64,000 nucleotides of DNA, from the NCBI RefSeq assembly GCF_012273515.2, contig NZ_CP050975.2, positions 1-64,000 of the forward strand. Direction: 5' to 3'. This document shows positions 35,608-44,643 of the stretch, in pieces. Under the pieces are notes generated by a model, which did no database searches, was not told the origin of the DNA, and worked only from the letters and a program-made list of their open reading frames with translations. The stretch comes from Streptomyces sp. RPA4-2 (GTDB taxonomy: Bacteria; Actinomycetota; Actinomycetes; Streptomycetales; Streptomycetaceae). The number at the start of each line of letters is the position of its first letter. Positions within the stretch are counted from its first letter, which is position 1. The position numbers and the translations under genes were made by a program.

Positions 35608-36570
35608 TCAGACGGGGTCGGTGCCGAACACCTGCCGCAGTGCGGCGACGGCCTGGGCGATCGCCCCGCGGGCCGCCTGCGTCGACGAGAGCGCGTCGAG
35701 CATGACGAAGTCGTGTGTGGCCCCGCCATAGCGAGTCACGGTCACCACCACTCCGGCAGCGCGCAGCCTGTCCGCGTAGGCCTCACCTTCGTCCCTCACA
35801 ACGTCAGCCTCCGCGGTGATGACCAGCGCCGGAGGCAGGCCGGCAAGCTGCCGCGCGGTGGCTCGCAGGGGACTGGCCGTAATCTCCGCGCGTTGCCCTT
35901 CGCTGGTCGTGTACTGGTCCCAGAACCACTGCATGACATCGCGGCGCAGAGCGCCGCTTTCGGCGAACTGATGGTAGGAACGGGTGTCGAAGCTCGCATC
36001 GGTGACGGGATAGAACAGCACCTGCTGGATGAACGAGGTGTCCCCGCGCTCCTTGGCCAGCAAGGTCAGGGCAGCACTGATGTTGCCGCCCACCGAGTCA
36101 CCGGCGACGGCCAGCCGCGTCTGGTCGATGCCGTGGTCGGCGCCCCTGTTCGTCACCCATCGGGCCACGGCATGACACTCCTCCAGTGCGAGGGGGTAGC
36201 GCGCCTCCGGGGACAGCGTGTATTCGGGGAAGACCACGGCGGCGTGCGCGCCCACCGCCAGCTCACGTACCAGCCGGTCGTGCGTGTGCGTACTGCCGAA
36301 GACCCAGCCGCCGCCATGGACGTACAAGATCGCGGGCATCGGCCCGGCGACCCCCTTCGGGCGCACGATGCGCACCGCCACACTGCCCTTCGGCCCACCA
36401 GAGACCGCGACCCACTTGTCATCCACCTCGGGCTTGTGGATCTCTCCGGCCTGCACCTCCTCCAGAGCCTTACGGCCCATCGCCAGGAACGGCGTGACAG
36501 CGGTCGCCGCAGCGAAGTCCCGGACCACCGGTTCGAGAACCGGTTCGTCAGAAGCGACACGGTCAGGCAT
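35608..36570 (-). CDS. HSL-type alpha/beta hydrolase (esterase/lipase)
   Basis: A 320-aa hydrolase of the hormone-sensitive lipase group. The oxyanion motif HGGGWVFG is at residues 85-92, and the nucleophile Ser159 is in AGDSVGGN. The acid is in VITAEADVVRDEGEAY and the His in GGATHDFVML. The length and motif spacing are normal. AAGGAG precedes ATG 36570 by seven bases. The substrate is unknown, probably short acyl esters. Confidence 0.92.
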   Translation of the reverse strand: MPDRVASDEPVLEPVVRDFAAATAVTPFLAMGRKALEEVQAGEIHKPEVDDKWVAVSGGPKGSVAVRIVRPKGVAGPMPAILYVHGGGWVFGSTHTHDRLVRELAVGAHAAVVFPEYTLSPEARYPLALEECHAVARWVTNRGADHGIDQTRLAVAGDSVGGNISAALTLLAKERGDTSFIQQVLFYPVTDASFDTRSYHQFAESGALRRDVMQWFWDQYTTSEGQRAEITASPLRATARQLAGLPPALVITAEADVVRDEGEAYADRLRAAGVVVTVTRYGGATHDFVMLDALSSTQAARGAIAQAVAALRQVFGTDPV

Positions 36571-37052
36571 CACACACTCCTTGGTGGGGGGATGGCTCGT
36601 GGGAGAACTCGGGCATTGAACGCCGTCAAACCGCGTCCGCCGTTGATCCCAAGGCCGCTGCTTCATACAAAAGCTGCATCTGATCCAACTCCGGTGGCAG
36701 TGTCGACGCATCGGTAATGTGACTGTGGATCTCGGCTTCCGAGCTACGCTCCTGGGCGCCGAAATCACCGATCTCGATGCCACGGCCTCGCCACCCTTTT
36801 CTTCTGGTGACGCCTCGAGTGTTGAGCGACGCTGAAGATGTGCACCAAGGTGACGTTGGGATTGTCGACGGGACGAGAGGAAACGACCCCGGCGGCCGTC
36901 AGGCCGCCGGGGTCGTCGTGAACACGGTGTCGGCTTCATCCACGCGGTGTCGCGGGCGTCTCGGTGATCACGTGGCTGCTGGAAAACCCTCTCGGGAAGG
37001 GCGCCTCTGCTGGAATGCGCCGCTCGATGAGGTGTTCCCGTGGTGGGGGATC
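36571..37052. other. 480-bp gap with a hairpin
   Basis: No intact gene. A short plus frame near 36719-36830 (VTVDLGFRATLLGAEITDLD) faintly resembles the start of a TauD/TfdA dioxygenase, but this is weak. The hairpin at 36884-36915 is listed separately. Confidence 0.35.
36884..36915. terminator. 14-bp perfect GC-rich hairpin
   Basis: CGACCCCGGCGGCC at 36884-36897 pairs exactly with GGCCGCCGGGGTCG at 36902-36915 across the loop GTCA. The stem is strong enough to act as a terminator, but the gene it would serve is missing or decayed. Confidence 0.6.
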
Positions 37053-37469
37053 ATGTTGGTCATGAGTGAGCGTGAGGGCGGTGGGGTGGACCGGCTGGGC
37101 CGGTCAGCGTTGCACTATGCCGCGGCGTCGGGTGATCTGGCTGGTGTTCGGGCTGCGATCGGCTCGGGGGCGGACGTATGTGCTGGTGACTCGGCTGGGT
37201 GGACTCCACTGCACTTCGCCGCGCAGGCTCAGAGGGCTGACATTGCCATCGAGCTGCTCGCCGGCCATGCCGTTGTGGATGCCGTGGACGTGCAGGGAAA
37301 CACGCCGCTGTGGCGGGCGGTGTTCAACTACCAGGGTGATCCGGCCGTGCTCGATGTGCTGCGAGAAGCGGTCGCCGACCCGGATCGGGCGAACGCGCAT
37401 GGAGTCAGTCCGCGACAGCTGGCGGAGCGGATCGCGAACTATGACGTCGCGAGGCATGTGAACTGGTAG
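37053..37469 (+). CDS. Ankyrin-repeat protein
   Basis: A 138-aa protein (135 if ATG 37062 is used) built of three to four ankyrin repeats: DRLGRSALHYAAASGDLAGV, GWTPLHFAAQAQRADIAIELL and GNTPLWRAVFNYQGDPAVLDVL, with a degenerate fourth unit (AHGVSPRQLAERIANYD). Each has the TPLH-type turn. It is a cytoplasmic protein-binding module without an enzyme domain. A convergent transposition module begins 38 bp downstream. Confidence 0.85.
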   Translation: MLVMSEREGGGVDRLGRSALHYAAASGDLAGVRAAIGSGADVCAGDSAGWTPLHFAAQAQRADIAIELLAGHAVVDAVDVQGNTPLWRAVFNYQGDPAVLDVLREAVADPDRANAHGVSPRQLAERIANYDVARHVNW

Positions 37470-37507
37470 GCGGGGCCGCCTTGTGCGACCCTGCCCGGCC
37501 TTGGTCG

Positions 37508-38323
37508 TCACTCTGTCGCGTGTGTCTCAGTGATGGCGAGGCGGGTGGAGGACTCGTCGACGATGCTCTTCTCGTCGGCGAACGCGGCGATGAGGGACTG
37601 CAGGGCGATGTTGTTGACCGAGCGGGGCAGGCCGCGGCTGGTGAGGTGGATCAGGTCGACGGCGTCGTCGGAGAACAGCGGGTCCGAGCGGCCGGCGATC
37701 GTCAGATGGTGCTTGATGTAGCTGGAGGTCTCCTCCTTGTTCATGGTGGGCATCTGGTAGCTGATCGAGATCCGCTGGTCCAGAGCTGCCAGGACGCCGT
37801 GTTTCATCCGCTTCCGCAGTGTGGGCTGGCCGATCAGCAACACCGCGAACGGCGTCGTGGAGTCCATCTCGTAGTTCGTGAGCATGCGGATCGCGTCCAG
37901 CTCATGGTGGTCCAGGAGGTGGGACTCGTCGATCACGACTGCGGGGGTGCGGCCGCGCTCGTCGACCTCGGCGGCCAGCGCGGCGGACGCCTGGGCTGCG
38001 AGAGCGGCGGACTGGTATTTCGGGGTGCCGCCCAGGCTGGTGACGATGCGGTCGTAGAGGCCGCGCATGCCGACCTCCGGGTTGGGCTGGTAGATCACGG
38101 TGAAGCGGGCCGGATCCAGTGAGGCGACGGCGCCCTTGAGGGCGACGGTCTTGCCCGCACCGACCTCGCCGGTGACCACGCCGATCGCCTTGTTGTTGAT
38201 GCACCAGGCGATGCGGGCCGCGGCTTCCCGGTGGGAGTTGTGCTGGTGGAGCATCGAGGGGGCCAGGTCCCTGCCGAAGGGGACGCGGGTGAATCCGTAG
38301 TAGCCCTGGACGCGGTCGATCAA
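37508..38323 (-). CDS. AAA ATPase of a transposition module (TnsC/TniB/ExeA-like)
   Basis: A 271-aa ATPase starting MIDRVQGYYGFTRVPFGRDL, which is typical of ExeA-like ATPases. Walker A is GEVGAGKTVA (53-62), Walker B is PAVVIDESHLLD (about 126-137), and there are sensor-type residues in LLIGQPTLRKRM. Such ATPases select targets and activate the partner DDE transposase. Its ATG overlaps the stop of the 92-aa gene (ATGA), which itself overlaps the transposase stop, so the genes are tightly coupled. Confidence 0.85.
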   Translation of the reverse strand: MIDRVQGYYGFTRVPFGRDLAPSMLHQHNSHREAAARIAWCINNKAIGVVTGEVGAGKTVALKGAVASLDPARFTVIYQPNPEVGMRGLYDRIVTSLGGTPKYQSAALAAQASAALAAEVDERGRTPAVVIDESHLLDHHELDAIRMLTNYEMDSTTPFAVLLIGQPTLRKRMKHGVLAALDQRISISYQMPTMNKEETSSYIKHHLTIAGRSDPLFSDDAVDLIHLTSRGLPRSVNNIALQSLIAAFADEKSIVDESSTRLAITETHATE

Positions 38324-38598
38324 GGAATCCTCCTGGGGCAGGGGCAGAACTCCGCCTGAGCGGTGGCCGGTTCGGCTGATTCGTCGGCCGCGACCCGATG
38401 GGCGAGCCGGACGGCGAGACGGACCGCGCGGAAAGCGGTGCGGACGGCGGGAGTGTCGAGCGGGTCGGCATCCTGTTCGGCCCGGCGGCAGCAGACCTCC
38501 GCCAGGGTCAAGGCCCGGTCGGCCAGCTCGCGGGGCGTGAGCATGAACAGGTCGGGTTCGGGGTCGAAGTACAGCTCTGCAGCCCTGGTCGGCTTCAC
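38320..38598 (-). CDS. 92-aa protein between transposase and ATPase
   Basis: Begins at GTG 38598, overlapping the transposase stop (GTGA), and ends by overlapping the ATPase start (ATGA). The protein is acidic and helical: MKPTRAAELYFDPEPDLFML, TPRELADRALTLAEVC and RTAFRAVRLAVRLAHRVAAD, with a Cys-Pro-Cys tail. The position and double coupling suggest a bridging or adaptor protein of the transposition complex. I know no characterised homologue. Confidence 0.7.
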   Translation of the reverse strand: MKPTRAAELYFDPEPDLFMLTPRELADRALTLAEVCCRRAEQDADPLDTPAVRTAFRAVRLAVRLAHRVAADESAEPATAQAEFCPCPRRIP

Positions 38599-39953
38599 TG
38601 CCGGCCCCGTGAATCGTCCATCAGAGACGAGTAGTTGATGCCCTTGGCGGTGTTCGCGGTGTGCGCCTCGTCGAGGATCTTGAGGTAGTCGATCCCGGTC
38701 GACGGCGCTGGCTCGGCCGGTGTCTCCGGGCTCGCCTTGGGGTGGGCATGGCGGCCGACGTGGTGCGGGACCGCCTTGCCCAGGGCCTTGCCGGAGGCCC
38801 TCACCTCGATGTCGGTCAAGTCGAACGGGTCGAAGACCAGCTCGACCCTCGCCCCGCTCAGCATCGGGTCGACCTCGTAGGAGTTGCCGTGCAGGCTGAC
38901 CGTCGCGGTCTTCGTCACGGTGCGGAACTCCGACCACAAGAACGCCTCCCGCAGGTCCGCCGTGGACGGCAGGGGCAGCGGCTTGGGAATCGAAGAAAGC
39001 CAGCGTTCGATCGGCGGCTGCCCGGTCTCCGAGTGCACCGCGCGGTGATAGACCGTCTCCACCCACGCGGTGAACAGCCTGTTCAGCTCGGTGAGATGCG
39101 TGATCTCACCGACTCTCCTGTCGTCCAGCTCGACGAGGAACTGGTCACGGACGGTGCGGAAGAACCGTTCGATTTTGCCCCGGCCCTGTGGCCGTCCCGG
39201 GCGGGAGTGCGTCAGCCGGATCGCCAAGGACGCGCAGGCCCGCAGCAGCCACGTGTCCACGAACGCGGACCCATTGTCGACATAGATCGACTCGGGGACG
39301 CCGCGGGCCGACAGCGCCGGCCGCAGCGCGGCCGCGAGGCGGACGGTGTCCTCGGCGAACCCGAACCGGTGCCCCACGATCGCCCGGGAATGGTCGTCGA
39401 TGAACGCGAACAAGTACGTGTTGCGACCGCCGATCTTCGGCCCGTGCAGGGCGTCCCCCGTCCACAACTCGTTGCCGCGGGTCGCCTCGAACCGGCCGAA
39501 CACGCTCCTCTCGCCTCCGCCGGTGCCGGTCAGCCCGGCGTTGACGAAGTGCCGCTGCAGCGTGCGCTCGGTCGGCGACCAGCCCTGCGTGGTCCGCAGG
39601 ATCCGCTGGATCTGCGCGGCCGTCCGACCAGGGTTCTCCCGCTTCAGCGCGGCCGCCAACTCCAGCACCTCCGGCGGCGTCCGGGGAACCGCCTTGCGCG
39701 GCTCGGGAACCAGCGCGGCGAACCCGCCGCCCCGGTAGTCCCGCGTCCACCGGTCGATCGTGCCCCGGGACACCTTCACCTGCCGGCCGAACGGATCCGT
39801 ATGTTCCTCCTGCGCCAACTCCCGTGCCAGACGGCCGCGTTCACGGGTCGTCAGGGCAGGGTCGAGCAGGTCCTGGATCAGGGCATAGCGGAACAGACCG
39901 ACCTGCCGGGCCTTCTCCGCCCGACGGCGGTCCTCGTCCTCACTCGATGCCAT
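38595..39953 (-). CDS. DDE transposase/integrase of Mu/TnsB type
   Basis: A 452-aa protein. The N-terminal HTH region (RQVKVSRGTIDRWTRDYRGG) is followed by an rve catalytic core with D167 (ELWTGDALHGP), D226 (ESIYVDNGSAF) and E262 (QGRGKIERFFRT); the spacing from D226 to E262 leaves the classic 35 residues. A Mu-transposase C-terminal beta domain follows (KTATVSLHGNSYEVDPMLSG). GAGGTGAGG precedes ATG 39953. Together with the downstream ATPase it would cut the element ends and join them to target DNA. Confidence 0.88.
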   Translation of the reverse strand: MASSEDEDRRRAEKARQVGLFRYALIQDLLDPALTTRERGRLARELAQEEHTDPFGRQVKVSRGTIDRWTRDYRGGGFAALVPEPRKAVPRTPPEVLELAAALKRENPGRTAAQIQRILRTTQGWSPTERTLQRHFVNAGLTGTGGGERSVFGRFEATRGNELWTGDALHGPKIGGRNTYLFAFIDDHSRAIVGHRFGFAEDTVRLAAALRPALSARGVPESIYVDNGSAFVDTWLLRACASLAIRLTHSRPGRPQGRGKIERFFRTVRDQFLVELDDRRVGEITHLTELNRLFTAWVETVYHRAVHSETGQPPIERWLSSIPKPLPLPSTADLREAFLWSEFRTVTKTATVSLHGNSYEVDPMLSGARVELVFDPFDLTDIEVRASGKALGKAVPHHVGRHAHPKASPETPAEPAPSTGIDYLKILDEAHTANTAKGINYSSLMDDSRGRQ

Positions 39954-40057
39954 GCGCGGCCTCACCTCGTATCTCGAACCGTCTCCGTCTCCTCGCGGAC
40001 GGACACGATCAAGACTTCCGGCACCTCCGATCGCCGCCCAGGGGCGGCCCGTGTTGA

Positions 40058-40642
40058 TCAACTAGCAGGAAGAGGACAGGTCAGAACGCGTCCCGTTATC
40101 GCCCGGCCGGCGAACTCCCACCGCGACACCGTGTGCATCTCAGACCACTTCATCGCGGCCGCCCGATGCGCGGCCGCGACCGCCGAGACGGCGTCCGCCA
40201 GCGCAGTCCCGGACGGATCGGGCATCACGGGGTCATCGGCGAGCGCGACCAGGGCAACGGTGAAGTACCGGCGAACATCCTCGGCCCGGCCCCTGAAGCG
40301 GCGGATCCAGCCGCGGACCGTGCCCTCGGCCAGGCCCAGATGCGCGGCCACCTGGCGGTGCCCCATCCCCAGGGCCGCTATCTCCAGCCCGGCCCCGATC
40401 ACCTCTGCCGCATCCGCCCGACGCGGCCAGATCGCCTCCGGCAGCAGCACATGCGTGACCTGGCAGCCCGAACACCGCGACCGGCGAGGACGTACGAAGA
40501 AACGGGCCCCGAGATCACCGCGTACTTCCCGCGGCCGGCCATGCCCCCACGGCGCGAGGACCGCCCCGCAGAACGGACAGGCCAACTCACCCGCCCGCAG
40601 CTGGCGTTCCACGCGTACGACATCGGCGTCGACGATGAGCAC
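40058..40642 (-). CDS. DUF6431-type zinc-finger/HTH protein of the transposition module
   Basis: A 194-aa protein starting at GTG 40642 with GGAGG six bases upstream. The N-terminal half has two zinc pairs (GELACPFCGAVLAPWGHG and RRSRCSGCQVTHVLLP). The middle carries an HTH (LGMGHRQVAAHLGLAEGTVR then GWIRRFRGRAEDV). This layout is what I know as DUF6431, often found just before DDE/AAA transposition genes in actinobacteria. It likely binds the element ends or regulates the module; this is inference from position. Confidence 0.7.
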   Translation of the reverse strand: MLIVDADVVRVERQLRAGELACPFCGAVLAPWGHGRPREVRGDLGARFFVRPRRSRCSGCQVTHVLLPEAIWPRRADAAEVIGAGLEIAALGMGHRQVAAHLGLAEGTVRGWIRRFRGRAEDVRRYFTVALVALADDPVMPDPSGTALADAVSAVAAAHRAAAMKWSEMHTVSRWEFAGRAITGRVLTCPLPAS

Positions 40643-40709
40643 TCCGCACCTCCACCTCGTGCACACCGTGTCGTCGTGCACGAAGCAAGATCAGACTGCC
40701 CAACAAGAT

Positions 40710-40736
40710 CGACACTCATGTCCACCGTGAGTGTCG
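40710..40736. repeat. 9-bp inverted repeat near the right end of the transposition module
   Basis: CGACACTCA at 40710-40718 and TGAGTGTCG at 40728-40736 are exact complements, 68 bp upstream of the DUF6431-type gene. It may be an operator for that gene or part of the transposon end. Confidence 0.55.
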
Positions 40737-40999
40737 CCAACCCCCGCCTTCGTACTCATACAGAGAGTCGTCCAACACTCGAGGAGCTACGTCGCTGCCG
40801 CCAAGGCCGGTGCCGCACCCTCCTACGGTGCCCTGCATCCCGTTGTCCGCCGCGACGCGCAGGAGTTCACTGATGATCATCCGTGTTGGACCTACGAAAG
40901 ATCACAAGCGCGCATTTCAAGTGTGCGCAATATAATGTTACCCGTGGAGATTTTGGAGGTAATGTCTAGTGCGCGATCAGCATGCAGAGAGGAGTTGCG

Positions 41000-41473
41000 A
41001 TGAATGAGACCGGCGCGAAGGATCCGACACCGGGAGAGGACGAAGTCAGTCTGCTCCTGGACGACCAGATGTGCTTCGCCCTGTACGCAGCGCAACGGGC
41101 ACTCACCAATCGCTATCGCCCCCTGCTGGAAGAGTTCAACCTGACCTACCCTCAGTACCTGGTGATGCTGGTGCTGTGGGAACACAGTGCGCTGCCCATC
41201 AGAACCCTGGGCAAGCTCCTGCAACTCGACTACGGCACCTTGACGCCGCTGTTGAAGCGCCTGCAGACCCACGGACTGGTCCGGCACGAACGACAGGCCA
41301 GCGACGAGCGTTCGGTGCTGATCAGCCTGACCGAGCAAGGTGCTGAACTGCGCGAGCGTGCTCGCGTCATCCCCGCCGCTATCGGGCAGGCTGCGGGCCT
41401 CACCCCGTCGGAGGTCGGACAGGTTAAATCCCTCCTGGAGCACCTGACAGAGAGCGTCACCGCAAGCCAGTAA
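41000..41473 (+). CDS. OhrR-type MarR-family regulator
   Basis: A 157-aa winged-helix regulator. The N-terminal motif LLLDDQMCFALYAAQRA carries Cys25, the peroxide-sensing Cys of OhrR, and YPQYLVMLVLWEHS is the matching conserved block. The wHTH is IRTLGKLLQLDYGTLTPLLK then GLVRHERQASDERSV. OhrR repressors control ohr, an organic hydroperoxide resistance enzyme, and leave DNA when Cys is oxidised. No ohr gene lies within the window beside it. GAGGAG precedes ATG 41000, and the AT-rich stretch at 40925-40945 is its likely promoter. Confidence 0.9.
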   Translation: MNETGAKDPTPGEDEVSLLLDDQMCFALYAAQRALTNRYRPLLEEFNLTYPQYLVMLVLWEHSALPIRTLGKLLQLDYGTLTPLLKRLQTHGLVRHERQASDERSVLISLTEQGAELRERARVIPAAIGQAAGLTPSEVGQVKSLLEHLTESVTASQ

Positions 41474-41704
41474 CCCTTTACGGGTGGACACATCTCGGTC
41501 CAGGAACCGAGACCTCGTCGATGAGGCCGGCAGATGCAGGCGGCGATCGATCAGAGCGCGGCCGCGGCTGGGTACGCGTGCCGCTCCGCAACGTCGACGG
41601 CGCCGGTCAGCCGCCGACGGACGACGAACCCCGGGCACCTCCATCGGCAGAACGCCACGGCCTCACGTCACAGTCGGCACGAAACGGCCACGCGCGCGAG
41701 GACC

Positions 41705-42706
41705 TCATCCCCGCTCCGAGTTGTTGAGCAGTGCCAGGCCAAGAGGAGTGAGGCCGTGCAGTACGAAATTCCGATGCCGGAGCGAACGGACCAGCCCCGC
41801 GCCACGAAGAACAGTCGCGTGCTCACTCGCGCTCGCAGGTGCAATACCAGCAAGCGTGGCCAGTTCCTTTGTCGTGCAGTCTTCATGCTCGGCGATAGTG
41901 ACCAGTACCAGGGCGCGCGTGCGCCCCAGCAGTGGTGACACACGGTCGTAGTCGGCCTTGTCATCCGTGGATTCGCTGACGACGGGCCCAAGAGTGATGC
42001 GCTGATCCTGGAAGACGGGGTAGCTCACAGCAGGATGGTGCCCCTGAGTGACGACGGCGCGCGTGGAGAACATTGAGGGAACAAGTACGAGGCCCTGTCC
42101 TTCCAGATACAGGTCGCGATCGACGTCGCTCATCATCTGAATCTCCAGGACGGGTGGCTTCCATCTCATCCATCGAGGGTTGGCCTGCTCCAGCAGCTCC
42201 TCGAAGCCGCCGGCGACAAGTTGCTGCATGCGCAGAGTTCGATCAGCCGTCAGTAGTTGCGTGAACTGATCCCAGTACGGGGCAAGCAAACAGGAGTGGA
42301 GATGGCGTAGCCCTGTGCAGAGTTCAGCAAACAGGGCCGCATCGTCCACCAGGCGACCGGACCACTCGGGGAGGGAAGGGTGATGACGTGCCATTTGGAG
42401 CAGATCCCTCTTGATGTGTTCACGAGGCGTGTTGCGCACGTGCTCCAAGAGTTCTCCGACAGTGCCGGCTTTGGCGGGGCTGAGAAAACCTGGTGAAGAC
42501 CCCACAGCAGGCATGAGACTGAGTGCCATGCGAGCCTGGGCTGACAGCCTGGTGCGCGCCCGATCCCGCCAGACCCCGAGTTGGACGGGCCGGCTTCGGC
42601 TCTGCAGGGCTCTGGCTGCAAGTTCCAGCTCATGCAGTGGCATCGCCTCGCACGCTACGCGTGTGCGGGCCAGGTCCTGAACTGTGAAATGTATGCGGTA
42701 GACCAT
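41705..42706 (-). CDS. ArsR-like winged-helix transcriptional regulator
   Basis: A 333-aa protein starting MVYRIHFTVQDLARTRVACE, the typical start of a Streptomyces ArsR-related family with a long N-terminal domain (DUF5937-like). The C-terminal 80 residues hold the winged helix: LLGRTRALVLVTIAEHEDCT, TKELATLAGIAPASASEHATVL and GLVRSLRHRNFVLHGLTPLG. The effector is unknown. It converges on the OhrR-type gene with 230 bp between. Confidence 0.82.
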   Translation of the reverse strand: MVYRIHFTVQDLARTRVACEAMPLHELELAARALQSRSRPVQLGVWRDRARTRLSAQARMALSLMPAVGSSPGFLSPAKAGTVGELLEHVRNTPREHIKRDLLQMARHHPSLPEWSGRLVDDAALFAELCTGLRHLHSCLLAPYWDQFTQLLTADRTLRMQQLVAGGFEELLEQANPRWMRWKPPVLEIQMMSDVDRDLYLEGQGLVLVPSMFSTRAVVTQGHHPAVSYPVFQDQRITLGPVVSESTDDKADYDRVSPLLGRTRALVLVTIAEHEDCTTKELATLAGIAPASASEHATVLRGAGLVRSLRHRNFVLHGLTPLGLALLNNSERG

Positions 42707-43212
42707 GACAGCCCGAGGTGATCCTTCCGTCATGCCGTTCTTCGGGTCACGCCGAACCGAACCGACCCTGGCGCATCGCCAAGGGGCCCTGCTCACTTCC
42801 GACACCTGCTTCGTCCTGTAGGAACTCGCGTACTCGAGAGTGACGGAGCCGAACCCCATTCACTTCGACGCCGTCCTCAAGGCCGGTGCGGGAGGCCAAC
42901 CTCCGTTCGACGTGGGAGACATGCCCGTGCGGCGTTTCCGCTTCGCCGCGTCGTCGGCAGGGCGCAGGGACCATCCAGTACTCCTGGTCCGTGCGCCGGC
43001 CAACGCCGCAGACGACGCGGACTCGCGCTGTCCGCTCTACGGCAAGTGGTCGTCCACCAGAGCCGGTTGCGGCGGATGCGCCTCAGACGCAGACGGACGC
43101 AATCGTCCGGAGTGCTTCCCCGCCGGGTCCGCCGGCATCGAGGGAGACAGCGGCCGTTCGGCGAACCGCCGGAAGGCTGTGCCACCGGTCCGGTGCCAGG
43201 CGCCTCCTGCCT
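42707..43212. other. 500-bp gap upstream of the ArsR-like gene
   Basis: A plus frame at 42840-43241 is open but has no family resemblance. Promoter elements of the minus-strand regulator must lie here; none is clear. Confidence 0.35.
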
Positions 43213-44643
43213 TCAGCCTCGGTGGGTCTCCAGCAGCCTGAGCCAGATCTCGCTGAGCGTGGGGAAGGCGGGTACGGCGTGCCAGAGCCGGTCAATCGGG
43301 ACTTCGCCCGCGACGGCGATGGTGGCCGAGTGCAGCAGTTCTCCTACACCGGGGCCGGCGAAGGTCACTCCGGCCACGGTGCCACGGTCCAGATCGATGA
43401 GCATGCGGGCCTGCCCGCGGTATCCCTCGGCGTACTGGTGGGCGCCCGCGACGTGTGCGAGGTCGTAGTCCACCACCTTGATCCGCCGCCCGCTCTGCTC
43501 TGCCTCGCGGGTGGTCAGGCCGACAGCGGCGACTTCCGGGTGGGTAAAGACCACCTGGGGGACGGCGGCGTGGTCAGCGGTGGCCGCGTGCGCACCCCAC
43601 CGGGTGTCGTCGACCCGCTCGCCGCCCGCGCGGGCGGCGATGACGGTGCCTGCGATCCGGGCCTGGTACTTGCCCTGGTGAGTCATCAGGGCGCGGTGGT
43701 TGACATCGCCGACGGCGTAGAACCAGCCGTCGGCGATGTCGGTCACGAGGAAGCTGTCGTCCACCTTCAGCCAGTCACCCGGGGTGAGACCGATCGTCTC
43801 CAGTCCCAGGTTCCAGGTGTTCGGAGTGCGGCCGGTGGCCAGCAGGATCTCGTCCGCCGCCAGATGTCCGCCGTCGGCCAGGGTGATCTGGACCTCGCCG
43901 CCCTCGCGTGCCAGGGAGGCCACAGAGGTGCCGAATCGGATGTCGACGCCGGCTTCCCGCAGTCCGTCGGTCACCAGTTCTCCCGCGAACGGCTCCATGC
44001 GCTGCAGCAGTCCGTCGTCGAGAACCAGCATGGTCACCTGAGAGCCGAGCGCCTGCCAGGCGGTGGCCATCTCCACGGCCACCACTCCCCCGCCGACCAC
44101 GGCCAGACGTCCGGGGACCTTGTCGGAGCTGGTTGCCTCACGGCTGGTCCAGGGGCGAACGGTGTCCAGGCCGGGGATGCTGGGCAGAGCCGCACTGGTG
44201 CCGGTGGAGACAGCCACGGCGTGCCGCGCCGTGAGGGCGACGGTCTCACCGTCGGACGTCTGCACATGTACCTTACGGGGCCCGTCAAGGCGGCCGTGGC
44301 CACGGATCAGATCGACGGAGACCGAGTCCAGCCAGTCGACCTGGTCCTCGTCCTTCCAATAGGAGGACATCTTGTCGCGGTGCGCGAGAACCGCCTCGAC
44401 GTCCAGTGGCCCGGCGACCGCTTGACCAAGGCCGGGCACTCGGCGCGCGTCGGCGCGCGCCACCACCGGGCGCAGCAGCGCCTTGCTGGGGTCACAGGCC
44501 CAGAACGAGCACTCACCGCCGAGCAGTTCACGCTCCACGATCACAGTGCTCAGCCCTGCGGCGCGAGCCCGTTCGGCTACGTTCTCACCGACCGGCCCTG
44601 CGCCGATGACGATCACGTCGTAAGTGCGAGTGGTCTCGCTCAT
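43213..44643 (-). CDS. Flavoprotein disulfide reductase (mercuric/dihydrolipoyl reductase-like)
   Basis: A 476-aa class I pyridine nucleotide-disulfide oxidoreductase. The FAD motif DVIVIGAGPVGENVAERA is at residues 9-26 and the redox pair C45-C50 in GGECSFWACDPSK. The NAD(P) motif LAVVGGGVVAVEMA and the FAD-phosphate motif ADGWFYAVGDVNHRALMTH follow. The C-terminal interface domain contains VVFTHPEVAAVGLT, but the usual His-Glu of mercuric or lipoamide reductases is replaced around RLWHAVPAFPTLSEIWLRLL, which still has His. The electron acceptor is unknown. A decayed close copy lies at 57745-58452. Confidence 0.9.
   Translation of the reverse strand: MSETTRTYDVIVIGAGPVGENVAERARAAGLSTVIVERELLGGECSFWACDPSKALLRPVVARADARRVPGLGQAVAGPLDVEAVLAHRDKMSSYWKDEDQVDWLDSVSVDLIRGHGRLDGPRKVHVQTSDGETVALTARHAVAVSTGTSAALPSIPGLDTVRPWTSREATSSDKVPGRLAVVGGGVVAVEMATAWQALGSQVTMLVLDDGLLQRMEPFAGELVTDGLREAGVDIRFGTSVASLAREGGEVQITLADGGHLAADEILLATGRTPNTWNLGLETIGLTPGDWLKVDDSFLVTDIADGWFYAVGDVNHRALMTHQGKYQARIAGTVIAARAGGERVDDTRWGAHAATADHAAVPQVVFTHPEVAAVGLTTREAEQSGRRIKVVDYDLAHVAGAHQYAEGYRGQARMLIDLDRGTVAGVTFAGPGVGELLHSATIAVAGEVPIDRLWHAVPAFPTLSEIWLRLLETHRG

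Larger units (their letters stand above)
37508..40760 (-). mobile_element. Four-gene Tn7/Tn5053-like transposition module
   Basis: The genes in transcription order are a zinc/HTH protein (40642-40058), a D,D35E transposase, a 92-aa protein and an AAA ATPase. The last three overlap by 4 bp each. This is the core logic of Mu/Tn7/Tn5053-type transposition. I could not find matching terminal inverted repeats; the 9-bp dyad at 40710-40736 may mark the right end. The limits given are therefore approximate. Confidence 0.6.

Noticed and set aside
36719..36830. TauD/TfdA dioxygenase fragment
   Set aside because: Resemblance limited to LGAEITDLDA; no metal ligands and a stop soon after.
42840..43241. 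133-codon plus-strand frame
   Set aside because: No motif, and part of it runs over the end of the flavoprotein gene.
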